Source: Planctomycetota bacterium (GTDB lineage Bacteria; Planctomycetota; MHYJ01; WSZJ01; JACPWG01). From it: a stretch of DNA of 9,447 nt. Each line of letters begins with the position of its first letter. Positions within the stretch are counted from its first letter, which is position 1. The DNA lies in assembly GCA_016220045.1 (NCBI GenBank), contig JACRIP010000672.1, positions 1 to 9,447 of the forward strand, given 5' to 3'. Under the pieces are notes generated by a model. The model had not been told where the DNA came from. It made no database searches and saw only the letters and a list, made by a program, of their open reading frames with translations. Below are positions 6,497-9,447 of this stretch, piece by piece. A program made the position numbers and the translations under genes.

Positions 6497-7998
6497 TGCG
6501 CGCCACCGGGCGGCTCCCCGCCCATTTGTTCGCGGCCTGGCGGCGCCTGCTCTCCGTGTCGATCCTGCTGAAGATCCTCGGCATCGGCGTCCTGGTCGCC
6601 CTGCTCTTCGGCGGCATCATCCTGCTCCAGGTGCACGGCAGCCTGTCGCGCTTCCTCTACCGCATGCTCGAGTCGCGGGCGCACGCGCTGGCCGCCTCCC
6701 TCGCGACCCGGCTCGAGCGACCGCGCGTGACCGGCGACCTGATCGAGGTTCGCGAAGCCCTCGATCGGGAGATGTCGCGTTCCCGCGACCTGCGCTACGC
6801 CCTCGTGCGGGACTCGTCCAATGAAGTGGTCGCCCACACCTTTGCCCACGGCGTGCCGCCGGACGTCGCGCGATTACGGGAAACACCTGATCTACGCTCC
6901 GGCGTCACGCCGGGCCCGCCCGCGGTCCTGGTGCTGGACACCGCCGAAGGCCGGATCTTCGATACCGCCCGCCCCATTCTCAACGGCTACGTCGGGACGG
7001 TCGAGGTCGGCCTCTCGGACCTCGCGGTCACCGGTTTCCTCGAGGAGGTCACGCGCGGCGTGCTCGGCGCGCTCGCCCTCGCCGCCGCGATTGGGATGGG
7101 GCTCGCCGGGCTGCTTGCCCACATCCTCACCCGCCCCATGCGTCAGCTCGCGAACTCCGCCCGCGAGATCGGCAAGGGGAACTTCGACGTGCGCGCGCGC
7201 GCCGTCTTCGATGACGAGATCGGCGGCCTCGCCCAGGCCTTCAACCGGATGGCCGAGCGGCTGGAGGAGTCGCGGCGCGAAGTGCGCGAGAAGGAGCGGT
7301 TGCGCGCGGCGCTGATCGAACGGCTGCTCCAGGTGCAGGAGGACGAACGCAAGGCGATCAGCCGCGAGCTGCACGACGAAATCGGCCAGTCGCTCCTGGC
7401 CCTGCTCATGACCCTCCAGGGCGACTGTCCGTGCCGCGGCTGCTGCGACTCGTCGGGCGCGCTGTGTACCGGAATGGTGGACCGCATCCGCGGCATGATC
7501 GAGGAGGTGCGGCGGCTCTCCTGGGGGATGCGCCCGACGATCCTCGACGACTACGGCCTCGATTCCGCCCTCTCGCGCCACGTGGAAGAGACCGCCCAGC
7601 GCTCGGGGCTGGCCGTGGACTACCAATACAGCGCGCCGCCCGGGGTCGGCCGGCTGCCGGGCGCGATCGAGCTGACGCTCTTTCGCGTGGCCCAGGAGTC
7701 GCTCGCCAACGTGCTCCGGCACGCGCGGGCAACGCGCGCCAGCGTCGTGCTTCTGCGCAGCCCTGCGGACATCACCCTGCTCGTCGAAGACGATGGGGCG
7801 GGGTTCGACCCCGCTGCGGCGGCCGCCGGGGGCGTGCGCCCGGGGGGCCGGCCGGGTCTCGGCCTGCTCGGGATGCGGGAGCGCACCGCGCTGGTCGGCG
7901 GCGACTGCGCCATCGAATCGATCACCGGACGCGGCACGACCGTGCGCGCCCGCATTCCCCTCGCCCCGGAGGCCGTGCCGTGCCCATCCGCCTCGTAA
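6496..7998 (+). CDS. HAMP/HisKA_3-type sensor histidine kinase with cysteine-rich DHp hairpin
   Basis: A 500-residue membrane kinase beginning at the ATG that overlaps the previous stop by one base. Order: TM1 (about 22-44), a periplasmic region of about 140 residues with Cache-like features (RYALVRDSSNEVVAHTF; RPILNGYVGTVEVGL), TM2 (about 188-211), HAMP (about 211-262, Pro214, DDEIGGLAQAF), a HisKA_3 dimerisation domain with the phosphoacceptor His293 in SRELHDEIGQS, and a GHKL ATPase domain with Asn405 (ESLANVLRHA), the DDGAGF loop at about 432-437, and GLGLLGMRER. This is the NarX/NreB/LiaS class that pairs with NarL-type regulators. Odd feature: between the two DHp helices lies CPCRGCC with another Cys seven residues on (Cys311, 313, 316, 317, 324), which could bind a metal, metalloid or Fe-S cluster. 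It overlaps the regulator gene by 19 bp. Confidence 0.92.
   Translation: MRATGRLPAHLFAAWRRLLSVSILLKILGIGVLVALLFGGIILLQVHGSLSRFLYRMLESRAHALAASLATRLERPRVTGDLIEVREALDREMSRSRDLRYALVRDSSNEVVAHTFAHGVPPDVARLRETPDLRSGVTPGPPAVLVLDTAEGRIFDTARPILNGYVGTVEVGLSDLAVTGFLEEVTRGVLGALALAAAIGMGLAGLLAHILTRPMRQLANSAREIGKGNFDVRARAVFDDEIGGLAQAFNRMAERLEESRREVREKERLRAALIERLLQVQEDERKAISRELHDEIGQSLLALLMTLQGDCPCRGCCDSSGALCTGMVDRIRGMIEEVRRLSWGMRPTILDDYGLDSALSRHVEETAQRSGLAVDYQYSAPPGVGRLPGAIELTLFRVAQESLANVLRHARATRASVVLLRSPADITLLVEDDGAGFDPAAAAAGGVRPGGRPGLGLLGMRERTALVGGDCAIESITGRGTTVRARIPLAPEAVPCPSAS
7968..7972 (+). promoter_or_regulatory. Ribosome-binding site deciding the GTG start of the response regulator
   Basis: GGAGG, seven bases before the GTG at 7980-7982 and inside the kinase gene's 3' end. 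It supports starting the regulator at GTG, which gives the canonical receiver N-terminus (PIRLVIADDH); there is no nearer ATG. Confidence 0.75.
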
Positions 7999-8651
7999 TC
8001 GCGGACGACCACGCGATCTTCCGCACCGGCCTGCGCATGCTGCTCGAGAAGGAGCACGACTTCGTGGTCGTGGCCGAGGCCGCGAACGGGCCGGATACCG
8101 TCATGACCGTAGCCGCAGCCGATCCGGAAGTCGTGATCCTCGACCTCAGCATGCCCGGCCTTCCCGGCGCCAAGGTCGCGGAGCAGTTGCTCGCGGCGCA
8201 ACCGTCCCGCGCCATCGTCATCCTGACCATGCACGAGGACGAACACTACCTGCGTGAGCTGTTCCGCATCGGCGCGCGCGCCTTCGTGCTCAAGAAGTCG
8301 ACCGCCACCGACCTTGCGCAGGCGGTGCGCGCGGCGGCCCGCGGCGAGCGCTATGTCGACCCCTCGCTCGCGGCGGCGCTGCTCGCGGCCCCCGCCCGCG
8401 GCCGCGCCGGCGCCGCGACCGCCGCGGCGCCCTCCCGCGCCGACCTCCTCACTCCGCGCGAGCAGGAGGTCTGCGCCCTCCTCGCCCGCGGCCATACCAA
8501 CGCCGAGATCGCCGGCCGGCTGCACATCTCCGAACGCACCGTCGAATCCCACCGCGCCAACCTCATGGGCAAGGCCGGCCTCAAGACCCGCGCCGATCTC
8601 GTCCGCTTCGCCATCGAGTGCGGCTTGACCGATCTCAGGTCAGACAAGTAG
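7980..8651 (+). CDS. NarL/FixJ-family response regulator with LuxR-type HTH
   Basis: A 223-residue protein from the GTG at 7980. Receiver domain (about 1-120): acidic pair Asp9-Asp10, phosphoacceptor Asp55 in VVILDLSMPG, Thr83 (ILTMHED) and Lys105 (VLKKS), all intact. An Ala/Arg linker (about 136-154) leads to a GerE/LuxR helix-turn-helix (about 157-219: LTPREQEVCALLARGHTNAEIA, shown here only to identify the signature, then HISERTVESHRANLMGKAG). It should be phosphorylated by the adjacent kinase and bind DNA as a dimer; NarL, NreC and TtrR are functional precedents. The 19-bp overlap with the kinase implies coupled synthesis. The likely target is the promoter of the iron-sulfur subunit gene starting at 9158 and whatever follows it, which is inference from position. 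Confidence 0.93.
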   Translation: MPIRLVIADDHAIFRTGLRMLLEKEHDFVVVAEAANGPDTVMTVAAADPEVVILDLSMPGLPGAKVAEQLLAAQPSRAIVILTMHEDEHYLRELFRIGARAFVLKKSTATDLAQAVRAAARGERYVDPSLAAALLAAPARGRAGAATAAAPSRADLLTPREQEVCALLARGHTNAEIAGRLHISERTVESHRANLMGKAGLKTRADLVRFAIECGLTDLRSDK

Positions 8652-8690
8652 CGCCCTGCCGGCCGTGATTGCGGCGGCTCCGACTCGTGC

Positions 8691-8715
8691 GTAGGGGCGA
8701 TCCTGGTGGTCGCCC
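8691..8715 (+). repeat. GTAGGGGCGA-type hairpin repeat, possible operon terminator
   Basis: GTAGGGGCGA followed by an arm ending TCGCCC: GGGCGATC (8695-8702) pairs with GGTCGCCC (8708-8715) through eight pairs, one a G-T wobble, around a five-base loop. It lies 40 bp after the response-regulator stop. It resembles short dispersed repeats seen in many high-GC environmental genomes. There is no T tract, so termination would not be of the simple intrinsic type. Confidence 0.5.
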
Positions 8716-8950
8716 GGAGCAGCCGAATCCTGTGGCCGGCGGGGCGGGCATCCCCCCTCGCCTCCGGCTACGGGTGACAGGCCAAGGCGCGCCACTACCG
8801 GGCGTGCGCGCCAGTCGCTCCGGCGTGGACCGGATACCCCCCCCGACCTTCCCGCCGCTTCCTCGGTGACGCCCCACCCTCCCCCCGGCGTCCGCCGGCG
8901 CCCGGTCGAATTCCCCACATCCCCGGGGAGCCCTCCTCACCGTACTTTCC

Positions 8951-8973
8951 CCGGAGTTCCGTACCCACTCCGG
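8951..8973. repeat. Perfect 7-bp inverted repeat upstream of the Fe-S gene
   Basis: CCGGAGT (8951-8957) and ACTCCGG (8967-8973) flank nine bases. It could be a hairpin or a dimer-binding site. Seven-base GC-rich arms can arise by chance in sequence of this composition. Confidence 0.4.
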
Positions 8974-9002
8974 AGGAGCGCGCTTCCCGGGGGCGGGCGA
9001 AG

Positions 9003-9057
9003 TACGCAGATTCCGGCACATTCTCCGGCGTCCGGCAAGGGTCACGGATTTTGCGTA
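9003..9057. promoter_or_regulatory. Long-armed inverted repeat, candidate regulator-binding region
   Basis: TACGCAGATTCCG (9003-9015) and CGGATTTTGCGTA (9045-9057) are inverted copies matching at 11 of 13 positions, separated by 29 bases, with centres 42 bp apart (about four helical turns). The pair ends 100 bp upstream of the iron-sulfur subunit start. It is the best candidate here for a binding site of the NarL-type regulator; that is inference. Confidence 0.4.
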
Positions 9058-9157
9058 GCGTGCGCCGCGGAGTCCCGTGCCCGACGCGCGGTCGGCACCC
9101 GGTGTCCGCCGCCCGGCGCGCCGGCTTCTCGAACCAGGTGAAAGGAAAGGGTATTAC

Positions 9158-9447
9158 ATGCAGACGGAAGGGAACGTGGACACCCGGAGGGAGTTCGTGC
9201 GGGCGGCCGCGGGACTGGCGCTTGCCACGGCAGGGCTGGGTCTGGCGGGCTGCCGGTCGACGGCGGAGCCGCCGACGCCGGTCGGCGCGGCCGGGCCCGC
9301 GGGGGTGGCGGGCGGCGCGGCCAAGACCGTCGCGCGCTACGGCATGCTGATCGATCTGCGGCGCTGCGTCGGCTGCAAGGCCTGCACGGTCGCCTGTCGC
9401 GCCGAGAACCACACCCCGCCGGGCGTGGCGTACAACGCCGTCGCGGA
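9158..9447 (+). CDS. Tat-exported 4Fe-4S subunit of a DMSO-reductase-family enzyme (TtrB/PsrB/ArrB-like), 3'-partial
   Basis: The ATG at 9158 follows a good purine-rich site (AAAGGAAAGG, 9141-9150) at seven bases; the frame runs off the right edge after 96 codons. The N-terminus is a twin-arginine signal (TRREFV, Arg10-Arg11) with a hydrophobic stretch ending in LAGC (Cys32), which also reads as a lipobox. After a Gly/Ala/Pro-rich spacer comes YGMLIDLRRCVGCKACTVAC: Cys70, 73, 76 and 80 form a CxxCxxCxxxC ligand set for the first 4Fe-4S cluster, followed by RAENHTPPGV. This opening is typical of the multi-cluster electron-transfer subunits of tetrathionate, polysulfide, arsenate and related molybdo-oxidoreductases. 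RYGMLIDLRRCVGC is closest to what I know of TtrB. The catalytic subunit and membrane anchor would be expected downstream. It lies behind a two-component operon, its probable regulator. Substrate cannot be told from this fragment. Confidence 0.85.
   Translation, partial: MQTEGNVDTRREFVRAAAGLALATAGLGLAGCRSTAEPPTPVGAAGPAGVAGGAAKTVARYGMLIDLRRCVGCKACTVACRAENHTPPGVAYNAVA

Larger units (their letters stand above)
8652..9157 (+). other. 506-bp intergenic region before the Fe-S subunit gene
   Basis: No credible gene on either strand. It contains a hairpin repeat (8691-8715), an inverted pair GGCGCGC/GCGCGCC (8786-8792 and 8806-8812), a C8 run (8837-8844), a perfect 7-bp inverted repeat (8951-8973), and a long-armed imperfect inverted repeat (9003-9057). 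No convincing -10/-35 pair or GG-N10-GC sigma-54 site was found, so the promoter of the downstream gene is unlocated. The length and the inverted repeats fit a regulated promoter region rather than simple spacing. Confidence 0.6.

Noticed and set aside
7431..7979. In-frame upstream extension of the response regulator into the kinase gene
   Set aside because: The extension is Arg/Ala-rich and lacks any domain, whereas the GTG at 7980 has GGAGG at the right distance and begins the receiver exactly where family members begin.
9020..9060. Sigma-54 promoter before the Fe-S gene
   Set aside because: A GG...GC pair is present but with 11 rather than 10 intervening bases and poor flanks, and the neighbouring regulator is NarL-type, which works with sigma-70.

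Overview
The window is very GC-rich (about 70% by eye) and densely packed with tightly overlapping genes. A heptose-1-phosphate adenylyltransferase suggests a Gram-negative, LPS-type envelope. Tat export of a 4Fe-4S subunit, an ars operon and dispersed GC-rich hairpin repeats suggest an environmental, respiratory bacterium. High-GC lineages such as deltaproteobacterial, Methylomirabilota/Rokubacteria-like or acidobacterial groups would fit, but nothing here fixes the phylum.

Left region (1-2650, + strand): a three-gene overlapping operon. It holds the 3' part of an RfaE2/HldE-type ADP-heptose adenylyltransferase, a DUF89/ARMT1-like metal-dependent phosphatase, and a two-domain cupin protein with an HxH...E...H metal site. 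Together they look like a sugar-phosphate module, but the substrate is unknown.

Middle region (2741-5213, - strand): an arsenic-resistance operon transcribed leftward. An ArsR repressor with the As(III)-binding CVC motif comes first, then a gap of about 425 bp carrying an inverted array of four REP-like hairpins. The second gene encodes a single polypeptide joining a thioredoxin-dependent ArsC arsenate reductase (N-terminal) to an ACR3 arsenite efflux permease (C-terminal). A clear promoter and candidate operator lie just upstream of arsR.

Right region (5447-9447, + strand), divergent from arsR: a three-gene overlapping sensory operon. It encodes a membrane-anchored PhnD-type binding protein, a HAMP/HisKA_3 histidine kinase with an unusual cysteine cluster in its phosphotransfer hairpin, and a NarL/LuxR-type response regulator. 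After a 506-bp intergenic region with hairpins and inverted repeats comes the start of a Tat-exported, possibly lipid-anchored 4Fe-4S subunit resembling TtrB/PsrB/ArrB of DMSO-reductase-family enzymes. The layout resembles TtrSR-TtrB and AioXSR/ArxXSR systems. The simplest reading is a sensor operon controlling a respiratory molybdoenzyme whose catalytic subunit lies beyond the right edge. The adjoining ars operon makes an arsenic oxyanion a plausible, unproven, signal or substrate; tetrathionate or another sulfur oxyanion is the main alternative.

No rRNA, tRNA, CRISPR array, transposase or phage gene was seen.
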